NCBI GenBank assembly: GCA_036365455.1
Contig: JAWQUS010000016.1
Location: forward strand, 15,151,001 to 15,215,000
Length of the DNA: 64,000 nt
Source of the DNA: Macrosoma leucophasiata
Lineage: Eukaryota; Arthropoda; Insecta; Lepidoptera; Hedylidae
Direction: 5' to 3'
Shown: positions 10,273-20,931 of the stretch, in pieces
Position numbering within the stretch: the stretch's first letter is position 1
Layout: each line of letters begins with the position of its first letter
The notes under the pieces: model-generated
Databases searched by the model: none
The model's input: the letters and a program-made list of their open reading frames with translations, nothing else
Told to the model about the DNA's origin: nothing
Position numbers and translations under genes: made by a program

Positions 10273-10442
10273 TTACACGATATTATTAAACTGCAATGCA
10301 ATAACAGTGTACGTAGTAAAACACATGACGCACGTGGGTATGAGGCCCATATCCACGACGATGTAGCCGCAAGCTCTCGTGCGTATCGGACGAGCTGATA
10401 TCAAACGGATGAACTGCTTCAAAGTCGCGTACTGATCGTCAC
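10273..10442 (-). CDS. Gr-B exon 4 (170 nt, C-terminus)
   Basis: Acceptor TCCCACAG, phase 1, includes YATLKQFIRLISARPIRTRA and ends TYTVIALQFNNIV-stop. The apparent ATG upstream at 10455 lies in the intron. Confidence 0.88.
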
Positions 10443-11479
10443 CTGTGGGATGCAATTTATTTTTAATAACTGGTCCAAGAAATGTTTTCTAAAGCCGTTA
10501 ACAGAAAGACAGAAAGACAGCCTTACGACCAAATACTCAAACGTCACTTAAGTCTAAGTGGGACGTAAAAGTCTTTATAAAACACGTTCAAACGAAAGAG
10601 CACATTTGAGGGTTGCTTAAAATTGAGTGACGTTTGAGTATTCGGCCATTAGCCAATCTGCCAGCCCTTATCGGAACCAGAACCTTAATAACAGCGCGAC
10701 TAATCTGCGCTGTTATTAAGCGTCGAGTTTCTTTCTATACAAAGCACAAAACCAGCGCCGATAAGCGCTGACCACCGCGTTTCGAAGCTCGTCAGAACCT
10801 GCCGTTCGGTGCTTATATGCCAGGCAGAGTGCCTCTGTTATAGCAATAACAAGGCTTTACATATGGTACCACCAAACGGACCCGGAACAAGATAGTGCTA
10901 TTAGGCAATGGATTAGGTAATTAAATAATGCGGTGGTGCCTATGTGCCTCCAACTCCGGCACAGGAGTTTTGACACCAGTTCTATCTCTATATTTTTCAT
11001 AACATTACCCGTTCTTGAGCATATCAACAGTTTTCCAAGTGTGCGCAGCAAAGTATCCGCATTGTTGCGTGCCATCTGCGCTGCATGGGATAGCATCACC
11101 AAAAATATAAAGTATAACGCCAGATTTGTTGTGAGCATAGCTGGAACCAAAATGTCGGTACCCTGAAAAAAATTATTTAATAAAAAAAAAAACAATAATC
11201 ACAGTTCATAAAACACAATTCACAGTAAAAAAATTGAATATGCACACATGTAACTAATGCAAAAAGCGATTGTGTGTACTGTTTATTGTGCACCAGCAAG
11301 AAGATTCATGTCTTAGATTTGATGGATCAGCGTAAGGTTTATTATAAACTAGATCAATCAACAGTAAAACAGAAACAGTTTTTCGGTCTATTTGATGTTT
11401 CAATTAATAACAAATTATTTTATTGTCTACTCATACCAAACTTCATGCCTAATATCGTATTGAGGGCTCCCTTTTGAAC

Positions 11480-11526
<47 letters not shown>

Positions 11527-14500
11527 AATAAAAGTGGCAAACAAGCGTGCAGTTCACATTGATGTTAAGTGATGACTGCAGCCTATCGACACCCACACAA
11601 TGACCAGAGGTCAAAATACAAATGCGCTGCCACTCCTGAGGCATTAGGTGTTATGCCTCTGTGCCGGAAATTACAGAGCCGTACATTACCACCTGACCGA
11701 AACATGATAGTGCTGAACACTACCATTTAACGGCAAGTATATTAGGTAATGCGGTGGTGCCTACGCCCGCGAGCTCCATCACTGGAGCTCTACCACCAGT
11801 AAAAAGCTTATATATATATTTTAAATTATTAGCCCCTACCCGGGCGAAAGGTAATTCTGCCAGTATCCAGTGTTTAAAGAGGCACAGTAATAAAGCGAAG
11901 TTTGACCGGTGAAACAAGAAGATGATCGGTATATGCGAAACTTTAATCTTCTAATAAATGATGATCACAAACGTAAGATATGAGTATGAACAAAACACAA
12001 TGCTAATCCTAACAAAGCTAGATACTAATATTATTTACACGGATACATTTAGATAATCTATATACAAAAGGCGAGTTAACCAACATGAGAAGAGACTGTA
12101 CGAGTATGTTAGTAGACGAGGGATCTTACGGGGAAGAAACAGCTTATATTTCAGACAAATAACAACACGAAGTCTGATCAAACCATTCATTTGTCAGTCG
12201 GCGATAATAAGATTTTTCATAATAGTTTTTCGAGAATATTAAGAAACACTTATGTCCCCCTATGGGCAATTGATTAAAATTTCTAAAACTTGGCTTTTTG
12301 TTATTTTTTTTATATAATGGAAGTGGCAAACAGTTTATGCAGTTCGTGTTAAGTGATGATTGCAGCCTATAGACACCCGAGTAGTTTTATTTTTTCGTGC
12401 AAATTGAACGAAAAATGGAGAAAAAAATAGAAATGCTTTTTTTTAGTGCCAATGTATAGCTACATGAAAAATGAAAAATAAACACGCTATATCATTATCA
12501 CTAAATTATACGCAGGATTGGCAAAGTTATGGGCTTTAACTTTTTTGTCATTGTTATGGTAATGAATTAAGAAGTTTGGTAATAATAATGGGGACAGTGG
12601 TAAAGATAAACTGCTAATGGTAATAAGATTGTAATAAAAAAATCGTTTTGTAGTTGTTTGTGTACATAAAAGTTCAATTGATTTGAAATATCTTTATACT
12701 TGCTGTAACATATGGAAACCTACTTGTAACAGATAATAACATTATTTATAGCTCAGTCTCAGAAGTTATGTTACATTCTAAACTATAAAGAACATATTAA
12801 GCATGAAAACTAGTAGGAACTTTAATTATAGCCTCATATTATTGACGCAGAAGCACCATTGAGCTTAAAATATGTTATCATCAGAAAAATCACTACAAAA
12901 CATAATAATAAATCGGTTGGGGAAAAAGTTTCTTCGCATTTTTTAAGATAATTTCAATTTTTTTTTAACATAGTGTATTTAAATTCAACTAAAGTATGTA
13001 TGTACCATTTTGTTCAATAACCTTTTGCCATCTTGTAGGTAGGGACATGATCCCATTGCTATAAACATTTTGGGACTTCTCATCAAAATACCGCGACAAG
13101 TGGATTTGGCAGTCCTCTCGTGATGTTAACCTAACATTGCATAAAGAATTCTGAAGAGACCGAAACAGGTGGAAATCTGAAGGTGCAAGGTCAAGACTAT
13201 ACGGCGGATGCATTAACCAAACCAGCCAAACTCTCTTAATTTTTGCTGAGTGGCTATAGATGTGTGAGGTCTAGCGTTATCATAATGAAACACCACACCC
13301 CTTCTGTTGATCAATTCCGGCCGCTTCGATAGTCCTGCCTGGTGGTAATAGCTCATAATGAATAATGCCCTTCCAATCCCACCACACACACAACATCACC
13401 TTATTGCGAGTTAACCCGGGTTTCGCCACAGTCTGTGAAGCCTGACCGGCCTTTGACCACGACCTTTTTCGCACGTTCTTGTCGTACGTGATCCACTTTT
13501 CATCACCAGTTATCAGCTTCTTCAAAAATGATTCGGTTTCATTACGTCGTAATAAAGAATCACAAATGAGTACACGGTTCATTAGGTTTCTTTCAGTGAG
13601 CTCGTGAGGTGCCCAAATATCGAGCTTTTTTTGTACCCAGCTTTTTTCAAATGCGCCAAAACTGTTTTGTGATCAATTTTCAGTTCTTCAGCTACGTCGT
13701 AACTACTGATATGTCAATCTTGCTCCACTTTTTCAAAAATGGCATCCATTTTATCCCTAATAGGGCGACCAGAGCGAGGTACATCTTTGACATCAAAATT
13801 TCCGGATTGAAAACGCTTAAACCAAATTTGTGCTACTCTCACAGACACTGCACTAGGTCCATAAACATCGCAAATTTTTTTCGCGGCATGCGTTGCATTT
13901 TTACCTTTTTTGTAGTAAAATTTTAAAATGAATCGAATTTTTTCATTAGATTCACTCATCTTGACAGTACGAAAAACAAATGAAAATCACACATTTGCCC
14001 AATTTGAATTTGGAATTATGTTCTTTAAAATTTTAACTTTCAATGATACCAAAATCAGCCAGATACAAATACTACAGCCAAAGAGATTTTATTACAAGTT
14101 CATACATACTATAATGCGAAAAGACTTTTCCCCCAACCTATTACTTTCCTTCGCTTGTATTACATTCTGTTTTCATATGTAGTAAATCTTCATTTGATAA
14201 ATTTCTTACTACTGTCCTCTTAGCTGGTCTTCTAGTTTTTTTTACAAAATTTAGAGGGAGTGAGATAGAGTTAGACATTATAAACCTTTAACATCTCTAA
14301 AGGCGACATTATCTACCATGAGGGCTATAGTACATATCGTTTTCTGAAAATAGATCATTTCAGTTTGATAATGAAATTCAAAGCTTTCATTTCGGTGGTA
14401 GCCGAACACAAATAACGTTACACACTACGGTGGTGTATATCATTGATCAAGAAACCGGAATTTTGAAGCCATATAATGCTTGCAGTATCAGTGAATGTAA

Positions 14501-17500
14501 TTAACACGACGCAAGGGTTATATGGAATTATCTGCGACCACCGCATGGCTATATCTTCGAATTACTTCGAAGCGGGACGCAGAAATGGGAGCACCTGATG
14601 TGGTTGGTGTACTTTTGAAGAGGACTGCAGATCAAATTTTGAGTCTGCGTAAAGATATTTGAAGCGTTGAAGACACACGTAGGAAGGAAAGTCGAAAACA
14701 TCAAGTGGCTTTCTGTTTCAGAACTTGATGTTTTAGTAAAATAAATTCCACCCAAAGTTCAGTCATTTATTGACACGCTGTCAGTGCGTCAAGTTCTCTG
14801 GTCATTTAACAATACCATGACCTTCAGAAAGCGTATCTGTGTCTTTTGAGAAAATGTAGAAATACGTTCTTGTATTTATAGACCTGCCAGGGCCTTGAAT
14901 GTCCTATGTGTCCAAAATTCTTCAAGACTATAAATATCTTTACCCAGCCGCAAAATTTGATCTGCAGTCAAGCTCTTCAAAAATACCCCAAACACATCCG
15001 GTGCTCCCATTCCGTGTCCCGCTTCAAAGTAATTCCAAGTAATAGATCTAACCTACATATGTAGGTTTGATGGGCTCTCAAATATGATATGTGATTGTGT
15101 GTCAATCAGCGGCGCTATTTCTTGGATATAGCCATGCAGTGGTCGCAGATGAGCCCATACAGCCCTTGCGTCATTTTTATTACATTCAATGTTACTGCAA
15201 GCATTATATGGCCTCAAAATGCCGGTTTCTTGATCAATGATATACACCACCATAGTTTTCAGAAAATCCGATATGTACTTCAGCCTCCATGGGAGATAGT
15301 GTCGTCTTTAGAGAAGTTAAATGTTTATAGTGTATAACTACATCTCCTTTCCTTTCAATTTTGTCTTTTTCTGTTTTAATTTACCTGTTTCTTTCTTACG
15401 TTTGTAGCGTAGCTCTGTTGTGAAACAAATCTCCATTACCATAATTTTATGATCATTACCATTTTTGAAATAGCGAATGGTAAATGATGGTAATGAAAAG
15501 AACGGTAATGAGATTTACCACTTATTTTAGATTTTTCCTTAAATAACCGATGAATGTTAGAATGAAGACTAAAAAAAGCACATAGACTCAAAGTGTATCA
15601 TGTTAACACCGAACATGTAATTTTAACTATTACTTTTTATATTTAAAATATCACTGATGGTAATGAAAAGAAAACATACCACACCCAATAATTTCGTCTT
15701 TGTCCCTGTTTTGTCACCAAACTACAAACATCCGACCTGTTCTCTATTCACTGGTCAACGGGGCTAGGATCGCTCAAAGGGGAACAGGGGCAGGGAATAT
15801 CACTAAGGCGTTCTAACAGGTAAATATTTTTACTTCAAGTTCAGTCGACGGTAATGAGCTTTTTTTTTTGGACAAACTTATTTTGTCTCAGCAAATGTAA
15901 ATAACAAACGTAATAAATTTTCTACTTTATTCTTTTCATTGCTAGATAGTTAATTTACAAATATCAACACAATAACGGGCAGTAATACACCAAATTTCCA
16001 TGATATTTGCTTACAACTCACAAAATTTGATTTCTGACCAGTGATGGTAGTGAGATTTAGGCATGTTTTTTATTTTTATCTTTTTTTTAATCAATCTGAG
16101 ATTATTCCTTTCCAGTGGCAGATACACATGCGAAAAATACCAACAATATTAAAAATATTTGATAGTTGAGGCTTATTTAGTTTAGGTTTTATTCTCACCG
16201 ACACGTGTTTTGCACGAAAAAATAGAAATACCCACCCACACAAAGAAGTGAGAGTGTTGTGTGTGGTTCTCCTTTTTTGTATCGGCACAGTTGATGCATC
16301 ACGTCCTGATGTCACATTTTTTCATCTGATATGTGGCTATAATAATAGTAGGTATTTTCAGGGACCTGAGTGTCGAAATTCGGGGGCCAGAAAATATTGT
16401 GCACATGACGCCATCTATAGAAACTATTTAATAGTGTGCCGCATACTTCCTGTAAGTGGATTTCACCTTAAACAATGCAGATATTTTCTTTTTTTTTCAC
16501 TGGACGCTGAATGGGCACGAAATGCTTAAAACAGTAGATACTAATAATACGCAAAATGGAATTAATAAAGGAAAAGATTGGCGCGAACCGCTATCTGTTG
16601 GTATTAAATACTTAAAATAAATACGCTTACACTCACAGCCCCACTATAGGTATAAACCTGTGTCGTGGGTGCCGTTGTAAACAAACAACACATACACAAA
16701 CACCCAGACCCGAAACAAATATCTGTAGGCCATACAAATATTTGTCCCGGTGCAGGGATCGAACCCGCGGCCCTTCGAATCAAACGGTCATCTCACACCG
16801 CTGGACCAACCGGGTCGTCTCTCTTCGTCGTCTTCAACTCTCGTCGTCGTCTGGTATTCGTTGTCAACTTGTCACTGTTAATCTTTGTTGTAGGATGTAG
16901 CCACACTAAATCCTATAATATTAAACGACCAAAGCCTACGAAAATATAGGCGACGACGACATTTATACAAAATTTGAATAAACAATTCAGCTGTAAAAGA
17001 CCAATATACAAAATCTTACAGTTTTGTAAAACCGCTAGGTATAGCTAAGTTTAGTCGTCATAAGGCGTCCTAACCTTACTAACGTTTGACCCCTCGTTTA
17101 GGGCTAGACACCACTCTATGTATGTGGTCACATCAACACGCTTACGAATCCACGGGTAGGTATCAGCTAGGTATAATAGGTTAGGATTCCACTGCAGAAT
17201 CATTCCGTTCATCCAGATATGCTACAAACTTAATTTTTGAGCATATTTATAGTCTAGCCCCCTTATTCATAAACGTATTTTAGCTAAAGTGTTGCTAATC
17301 TCTCCTTTGTCTTTTTCTATCCTGCACATTTTACAATGCAACTGACAAAGACAAAGCATTCTATAGCTAAAACGTATCTAATGTACGTTTATGAATAAGG
17401 GGGTAGACAATTTACAGGGTTGCTTTTCAAAAAAATAACCGCAAAATTTTTCATTTTTTCTTGGAGAATAATTTTTTTTACTTGTTTTTTTCAAAAAAAT

Positions 17501-19378
17501 ATCGTCCACTTCACGGCAATATGTATAAAAATCATGTATTATTTATAAACTAAATTAAAGATATTTTTGTCTCATTATTACGCTATACGGGAACAAAACT
17601 AAATCGGCCGCAAATATGAGTAAAATAAATGCAACCTGGTGGATAGATATTAGATAGGATTCCATAGAATATAAATATGCGTATAAATTAGGTTTGCAGC
17701 ATATCTAGATGAACGAACTGATTCTGCAGTTTGATCCTAACATACTCGTATAAATATAACTCACCGAGATACTAAGTTGTATTATGGAATACAGTAACAA
17801 GATATAGTACAGGACAATAGATCCTACCATTATTGTTATCTGCAATAAAAAAGGTATATCAGTAAAACGTTATTAAATAGCTATCCATGAAAATAAAATA
17901 TACGTGTGGTTTTCCTATATTCCAATACTTTAACTCAATATATGAATATATATATATATATATATTTTATTTAATGGAAGTGGCAAACAAGCATGCATTT
18001 CATATTGATGTTAAGTGATGAATGCAGCATAGGTAGGTGTCTATAGAGACACCCACACAAAGACCAAGGTCAAAATGCAGATGCGTTGCCACTCCTGAGG
18101 CCTAAGGTGTTATGCCTCTGTGCCGGAAACTACAGGGCCGTACATTACCATCTGTGAAGGAAAGAAATTAAAAGTGTGAGTGTAGTTTTAAGTTTCAGGT
18201 TAAGTGAAGAACGAAGAAAGTTAGTTTTGGAAAGAAGTAAATAGTCAAAGCGTTCTTTAGGATGTATGGGAGATAGTGGGTTGAATAAAATATTGAAAAA
18301 GTGCGATCCATTATGATTAATGAAATAATATACTATAAACGGCCTCAGTAGCCTAGTGGTAGCAGGTCATTACTAATACGCTGGGATCCTGGATTCGATT
18401 CCCGGGTCGGGGAGATAACGGTGTAAAATTCTTTATCTCTGGTTTTATTGGCTTTTTTACAATTTCCTGAAAATTTCCCAGTACCTCGGAGTTTGGTAAT
18501 GTGCCCGGAGATATCAACAGGTTCGCCACCTGTTACGTGGGCCAAAATGTAACCGGCGAATCGTAGGTGTTTGCATGTATGCTTGAATGCATGCTATATA
18601 ACGGTAGTTACAATAATGTGTGTTTTGCAATTACCTGAGTACCAAACAGCTCATTAAACAATTTCGAAGTATTTTTTACGTTCATGTAAGCATCGGTCAA
18701 GATATCAAACTGCCTTAGTCGTTCTCTTGATAATCTGGTTCCTGCTTTTGTGTTTTCTTCATCATTCAATGTGCTTACAATTGCAGTTGACAACTTCATA
18801 TTTTCTACAGACCGGCGTATACAATCTACATGCTTCGACATAATAAAAAGAAAGAAGTGCAATACAAGAAATTCTAAACAAAATCGCAAATCTGCATGAG
18901 TGATAATGAATTGGATAAATAGCATAATATGCCAGTAATACCCTTGATTGTTCTTTAAAAGCTGAATACTAATATATATACTTAAACATAATGTAAAAAC
19001 CAAGTAGAAAAACATGAACATTTTGATCATTTTCTTTCTTCTTTTCAATTCTTTTCGATAAATATCATCATTTTCAAAAAGTATATGGTTGCTATAAAAA
19101 TACGATAACCATTTCGAAAATTGACATTTGTGACGGCATGTCATTCCGATTATAACGATTGAGTTCAAAATTTTAATGAGCACGTAAATATTACTGACTG
19201 AAATTTCTTGCATGAAATAAGTGCAGTTCAGTATGAAGCTTGCGCTTGTGCAGACCAAGGTTACGATGATTTGCAAATACATAAAAAAATGTCTTATTCT
19301 GCAGGATCCTGGAAACAGTCTGTAGATAGACATTATGTTTTCAAGCAGTAATACAAAACCCAATTCCTTAATAATCAT
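10273..19378 (-). CDS. Gustatory receptor Gr-B, four exons
   Basis: 7tm_7 chemoreceptor paralogous to Gr-A. Exons run 19378-18635, 17839-17765, 11162-11009 and 10442-10273 (744+75+154+170 = 1143 nt, 380 residues), phases 0, 0 and 1, all GT-AG. Exon 1 opens MIIKELGFVLLLEN and closes SKLFNELFGTQ. Exon 2 encodes ITIMVGSIVLYYILLLYS and onward. Exon 3 carries MLSHAAQMARNNADTLLRTL. Exon 4 ends TTYTVIALQFNNIV-stop, an exact fit to the TYxxxxxQF Gr signature. Intron 2 is about 6.6 kb and contains a decayed mariner, repeat A copies, a SINE and paired transposon relics; intron 1 holds SINE C 35 bp from the donor. An AATAAA overlaps the stop codon (10268-10273). All exons are open. Ligand and expression cannot be inferred. 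Confidence 0.88.
10527..10647. mobile_element. MITE, 121 bp
   Basis: Ends AATACTCAAACGTCACTT and, inverted, AGTGACGTTTGAGTATTCGG. It sits inside intron 3 of Gr-B. No coding content. Confidence 0.65.
10684..10720. repeat. Perfect 14 bp-arm hairpin
   Basis: CTTAATAACAGCGC, 9 nt loop, GCGCTGTTATTAAG. Located in intron 3 of Gr-B. Confidence 0.7.
10862..10990 (+). repeat. Repeat A relic beside Gr-B exon 3
   Basis: Degenerate repeat A end (ATGCGGTGGTGCCTATG, then an ACACCAG edge) that reaches to within about 20 bp of the exon 3 donor. Confidence 0.5.
11009..11162 (-). CDS. Gr-B exon 3 (154 nt)
   Basis: Acceptor TTTTTTCAG, 51 codons plus one base, starting GTDILVPAML and including LSHAAQMARNNADTLLRTLG, donor GTAATG. 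One codon longer than Gr-A exon 3. Confidence 0.87.
11483..11803 (-). mobile_element. Repeat A, near full-length, with T40 tract
   Basis: A run of 40 T (11483-11522) precedes ATGTAATAAAAGTGGCAAAC, and the copy ends at TCTACCACCAGTAAAAA. Read on the minus strand, the element starts CTGGTGGTAGAGCTCCAGTG and ends in a poly-A tail, which suggests a retroposed unit of about 280-320 bp. No tRNA head or ORF is visible. Other copies are at 20723, 31214, 36540, 38230, 40951, 41210, 47440 and 48235. Confidence 0.75.
11804..12302. other. Gr-B intron 2, unassigned stretch
   Basis: No gene recognised; AT-rich. Confidence 0.4.
12303..12378 (-). repeat. Repeat A tail fragment
   Basis: Only the A-tail end survives (T-run, ATGGAAGTGGCAAACAG, TGATTGCAGCCTATAGACAC). 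Confidence 0.6.
12379..12914. other. Gr-B intron 2, GGTAAT-rich stretch
   Basis: Contains several GGTAATG/GGTAATA words at about 12555-12640. A second cluster is at 15430-16045. No ORF. Confidence 0.4.
12915..14138 (-). mobile_element. Mariner-like element 1
   Basis: 1224 bp with terminal inverted repeats (GGTTGGGGAAAAAGTTTCTT on the left; the right end reads GGTTGGGGGAAAAGTCTTTT on the minus strand) and TA on the right flank. It encloses a decayed transposase on the minus strand and is inserted in intron 2 of Gr-B. A shorter relative with the same ends is at 43066-44045. Confidence 0.88.
12989..13959 (-). pseudogene. Mariner transposase, frameshifted
   Basis: Starts MSESNEKIRFILKFYYKKGK, an N-terminal helix-turn-helix of Tc1/mariner type with a WFKRFQSGNFDVKD motif. 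The catalytic region is recognisable in separate frames: first Asp in TGDEKWITYD, second in YDNARPHTS, third in YSLDLAPSDFHLF, consistent with a D,D34D triad. At least two to three frameshifts and a stop separate these blocks, so no active enzyme is encoded. Full-length mariner transposases are about 340-350 residues; this relic spans that length. Confidence 0.85.
14275..14920 (+). pseudogene. Transposon-like ORF relic, plus copy
   Basis: Reading frames give VVYIIDQETGILKPYNACS, then DARVIWNYLRPPHGYIFEL, then YFEAGRRNGSPDVVGVLLKR and LSVRQVLWSFNNTMTLQ-like text in shifted frames. The FEAGHGxG-PDxxG-xxKRTAD pattern occurs in repetitive insect ORFs that I believe are transposon-borne (from memory; family not named). 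Stops and frameshifts make it non-functional. It is followed immediately by an inverted copy. Confidence 0.55.
14921..15335 (-). pseudogene. Transposon-like ORF relic, minus copy
   Basis: The minus strand encodes MVVYIIDQETGILRPYNACS, then DARAVWAHLRPLHGYIQEIA and YFEAGHGMGAPD in a nearby frame. It is the inverted partner of 14275-14920, joined tail to tail near AATTCTTCAAGAC with no spacer. The flanks also match (CTCTAAAGACGACACTATCT against the plus copy near 14295). It lacks an interior stretch of about 85 bp present in the plus copy. Confidence 0.55.
15346..16611. other. Gr-B intron 2, no gene supported
   Basis: AT-rich. It has repeated GGTAATG words (15437-15500, 15657, 15849) and a possible 93-codon frame at 16248-16529 with a hydrophobic N-terminus that I do not support. 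Confidence 0.4.
16612..16817 (-). mobile_element. SINE B, tRNA-derived, minus copy
   Basis: Reverse complement of the 2543 copy. The B box appears as GGGATCGAACCCGCGG on the plus strand. It ends with GCTGGACCAACCGGGTCG. Confidence 0.8.
17190..17272 (+). repeat. Repeat J, left arm of an inverted pair
   Basis: Matches, inverted, about 17660-17750 (TGCAGCATATCTAGATGAAC). The roughly 560 bp between them may be one element, or two copies in opposite orientation. Confidence 0.55.
17278..17403. mobile_element. MITE with TAG target duplication
   Basis: 126 bp, ends CCCCCTTATTCATAAACGTA with the inverted partner TACGTTTATGAATAAGGGGG. Flanked by TAG on both sides (17275-17277 and 17404-17406). A 3 bp TNA-type duplication fits PIF/Harbinger-derived MITEs (inference). 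Confidence 0.75.
17660..17750 (-). repeat. Repeat J, inverted copy
   Basis: Ends 15 bp before Gr-B exon 2 (17765). Inverted partner of 17190-17272; similar to 95-188. Confidence 0.55.
17765..17839 (-). CDS. Gr-B exon 2 (75 nt)
   Basis: Acceptor TTTATTGCAG, 25 codons including VLYYILLLYSIIQLS, donor TCG|GTGAGT. Same length and phase as Gr-A exon 2. Confidence 0.87.
17965..18152 (-). repeat. Repeat A, truncated, after an (AT)n tract
   Basis: Begins after the (TA)n tract at about 17948-17964 and runs to GGGCCGTACATTACC. It contains a small internal duplication (GTAGGTGTCTATAGAGACAC). Lies in intron 1 of Gr-B. Confidence 0.65.
18341..18594 (+). mobile_element. SINE C, full-length
   Basis: tRNA-like head GCCTAGTGGTAGCAGGTCAT with TGGATTCGATTCCCGGGTCG, then the family body and the GCTTGAATGCATGC tail. 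It lies in intron 1 of Gr-B, about 40 bp downstream of the exon 1 donor in gene sense and antisense to the gene. Confidence 0.8.
18635..19378 (-). CDS. Gr-B exon 1
   Basis: 248 codons from ATG at 19378, ending CAG|GTAATT. Several hydrophobic helices, with basic and acidic stretches between them. The frame continues 27 nt into the intron, which is not coding. Start conserved with Gr-A. Confidence 0.9.
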
Positions 19379-19682
19379 TTTCGTATCCTGTTTCCAAAAT
19401 AACGTGTTAAATCTAGAAATTCCTTCTGTGCTATGATAATAATATATTATTGATTGTTCGAAGCAATAGCAATATTATAATACAGTGTAGTTAGCAATAG
19501 AATGCACATTTTGCAAGGAAAGTAAGCTATCAAACAGAAACAGTATACAAATATGAACACAAGATAAACAAACACAAGCAACGCTAAATTAACATTATTA
19601 ATAAAATATATGCATACAACTGACACAGTTAATTTTAACCTTTTCTAAAGATCTAATCAACAATCAACAAATAATACAATGT
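19379..19682. other. Gr-B 5' flank
   Basis: AT-rich upstream region; no clear match to the Gr-A/Gr-C 5' flank beyond a weak CACGTTATTTTGGAAACA. No promoter element assigned. Confidence 0.4.
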
Positions 19683-20258
19683 GTCCCAGGGATAAGTGAC
19701 CGCCCACCGTTTTTCGAATATTTGTACAAAATTAAGGATAATTAAATATAGGACTTACCGGCTTTGGTTTTATTTTAATGATCTTTTTAACTTTTTAGTA
19801 AATGCGCGTGACGTACTGCAGTTTTTTACGATATTTCCTTAGTTTTTATATCTTTATTCATTCATTTTTTTTTATTGACTAGCCGAAATCATACTTTATC
19901 AAATCAAAATTATCGGACATAACTAAAATGTAATAAAATATTTTTTAAAGTGAAAAAAGTGGAGAAAGAGCTTTTATTTTCTATTTTTTTTTCATACGAG
20001 TAAATATCTTATCACATTTTTGTTTTGTTTGATCATTTTAATTGATAAACTATGATGTCGGCTAGTCAATAAACAAAAAGAATGAAGAAAGATGTAAAAA
20101 CTTAGGAAATATCGTAAAAAACTGCAGCACGTCACGCATCACTAAAAAATTTAAAAATCTTTAAAAACACCAAAGCCGGTAAGTCTCATATATAGTAATT
20201 AGCCTTAATTTTGTACAAAAATTCGAAAAACGCTGAGCAGTCATTTATTCCCTGAGTT
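19683..20258. mobile_element. Foldback element with ~230 bp inverted arms
   Basis: Left arm 19683 to about 19915 and right arm about 20030 to 20258 are imperfect reverse complements. Paired landmarks are GACTAGCCGA / TCGGCTAGTC, TACGATATTTCCTTAG / CTAGGAAATATCGTA-type, and CCGGCTTTGG / CCAAAGCCGG. About 110 bp of AT-rich sequence lies between. No ORF. Non-autonomous. Confidence 0.7.
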
Positions 20259-20722
20259 AAGAAATATCACAGCAAAAAATTATTTATGTAGGTACATTTT
20301 AGTCGGCATCTGTTTTGCTATTATAGACGTAAACAGCAGTTGTCATTAAATTATATCATAATGTTCTTCTAACAGAATCATAAGTGTGCAACTCACAAAA
20401 TAGAGACTCCTGTTGACTACACCCTGCAAGCACCCTAAAAGCAGTCGCTTTCAGTATGTACTTTAAGTGCACTTTTACAGAACACAAAATAAAAAAACTA
20501 TTTCGTGGTCTACTGACTTAAGACAAAGACAATTTTAAATGAGGCCACTGCAATCTCCAATTAGTATGCCAAGCGTGGCGATTACGATATATCCATCATA
20601 TCCCCGATATGACGCAATAGAGACCTTTTTCCCGCGGTCATCCTCATTCATCTGAAATACGACTGAAATGATGATAACGGGGCCGAGCTCATTATTTTTA
20701 AATGTAAATGTAATTTTAAAAA
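20259..20722. other. Intergenic
   Basis: No gene recognised. Confidence 0.4.
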
Positions 20723-20931
20723 ATGGTAGAGCTCCGTTACGTTTAGCACTATCGTGTTCTGGTCAGGTGGTTATACAACGTAATGTACAGCCCTGTAATT
20801 TCCGGCACAGAGGCATAACACCTTAGGCCTCAGGAGTGGTAACGCATTTTGACCTTGGTCTTTGTGTGGGTGTTTGTGTTGTATCGGGTGTAATGCATGC
20901 TTGTTTGCCACTTCCATTTCATAAAAAAAGC
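20723..20931 (+). repeat. Repeat A copy, sense orientation
   Basis: From AATGGTAGAGCTCCG to CATTTCATAAAAAAA. It carries the core CCTGTAATTTCCGGCACAGA and TAGGCCTCAGGAGTGG, and has lost part of the 5' half. Confidence 0.7.

Noticed and set aside
16248..16529. Small secreted protein with signal-peptide-like N-terminus
   Set aside because: Hydrophobic start but no domain, no conservation evidence, located in a repeat-rich intron of Gr-B.
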